This document shows, one piece after another, positions 63,650 to 64,000 of a stretch of DNA of 64,000 nt. Below the pieces are notes generated by a model. That model ran no database searches, was not told where the DNA came from, and saw nothing but the letters and a program-made list of their open reading frames with translations. The stretch is taken from positions 1,736,001 through 1,800,000 of the forward strand of contig NZ_CP087879.1 in assembly GCF_021442325.1 (NCBI RefSeq), read 5' to 3'. Both the position numbers and the translations under genes were made by a program. The stretch comes from Agromyces marinus (GTDB lineage Bacteria; Actinomycetota; Actinomycetes; Actinomycetales; Microbacteriaceae). The number at the start of each line of letters is the position of its first letter. The first letter of the stretch is position 1.

Positions 63650-64000
63650 GCGGGCTGACCACCCGTCGACGAGGCCGGCATGCGCAGCGGGATCAGGTCG
63701 CGCGGCGGCATGGGGGTGTTTCCGCGCACGACGACGATCGAGCGGAAGAGGTCCTCGACCTTGGCGGCGGCGACCGGGTCTGCCGCAGCCTCGCCGGCGA
63801 TCACGCCACGGAGGAACCAGCGCGGGCCGTCGACGCCGATGAACCGGGCCAGGCGCATCTGGCCCGCCTGCCCCTCGGCCGTGGTCACCGGGATCTGCGC
63901 GAGCAGTTCGGGACCGAACGTTCCCTCACGGACCTGGGTCGTGCCGCCCTGTCGCGCGATCTGGTCGGCGATCTGGTCGCGGATCTCGTGCCACAGGCCG
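63646..64000 (-). CDS. DUF3710 family protein, C-terminal part (runs off window)
   Basis: The last 117 residues of a DUF3710 protein, whose beginning lies beyond the right edge. Visible family segments are GLWHEIRDQIADQIARQGGT, EGTFGPELLAQIPV, MRLARFIGVDGPRWFLRGVI and VEDLFRSIVVVRGNTPMPPR. No function is known for the family. The stop overlaps the DUF3159 start codon by 4 nt, so the two are co-translated. Confidence 0.85.
   Translation of the reverse strand, partial: GLWHEIRDQIADQIARQGGTTQVREGTFGPELLAQIPVTTAEGQAGQMRLARFIGVDGPRWFLRGVIAGEAAADPVAAAKVEDLFRSIVVVRGNTPMPPRDLIPLRMPASSTGGQPA

Overview
The window is a contiguous piece of core chromosome from a very high-GC Gram-positive bacterium. The family mix (mIHF, DUF3000, DUF3159, DUF3710, PyrR-led pyr operon, RarA, bifunctional Rel), the many GTG starts, the TAGGAT/TAGGCT-type -10 boxes and the gene order all point to Actinomycetota. 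I would place it in Microbacteriaceae (Agromyces/Microbacterium-like). That family placement is inference; no 16S gene is present.

Layout. (1) 1-10.3 kb, minus strand: pyrR-pyrB-pyrC-membrane protein-carA-carB-pyrF-(mIHF/gmk fusion)-rpoZ-coaBC, a nearly gapless de novo pyrimidine operon running into nucleotide and coenzyme A genes. It is headed by a putative PyrR-binding RNA loop. (2) 10.3-14.3 kb: a small accessory island between pyrR and nusB, with a decayed SRPBCC gene, a repeated operator-like motif, an SDR oxidoreductase, a DoxX protein and a glycosyltransferase. (3) 14.3-25.3 kb, minus strand: rpsD, a small membrane protein, alaS, ruvX, mltG, aroE-aroC-aroK-aroB-aroQ, efp and nusB, joining translation, cell-wall and shikimate functions. 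(4) 25.5-39.3 kb: rarA, a cyclophilin, a DUF349 protein, an AbiEi-like protein, relA, secF-secD-yajC, ruvB-ruvA-ruvC, yebC and a hemerythrin. (5) 39.3-43.1 kb: vitamin B6 genes, with pdxS-pdxT divergent from a MocR regulator (PdxR-like) that overlaps a pyridoxal kinase. (6) 43.1-47.1 kb: HIT hydrolase, thrS, four tRNA genes (Val-GAC, Cys, Gly on minus; Val-CAC on plus) and a PemK/MazF-like gene. (7) 47.2-52.5 kb: amt with two GlnR-type boxes, zapE, sulfurtransferase-sufE, and a membrane-anchored alpha/beta hydrolase. (8) 52.5-64 kb: DUF3000-RNase D, a thiolase plus multifunctional beta-oxidation enzyme, dxs, acnA, DUF3159 and a partial DUF3710 gene.

Most genes are housekeeping. There is no prophage, insertion sequence or CRISPR array. 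The points most worth following up are the fusion of the nucleoid protein mIHF to guanylate kinase, the operator cluster and gene decay in the nusB/pyrR island, the self-contained B6 regulatory module, cis-elements for PyrR, GlnR and an acnA palindrome, a histidine-rich insert in aconitase, and a strongly over-represented CGGATGCCG/CGGCATCCG DNA word that occurs in genes and between them.
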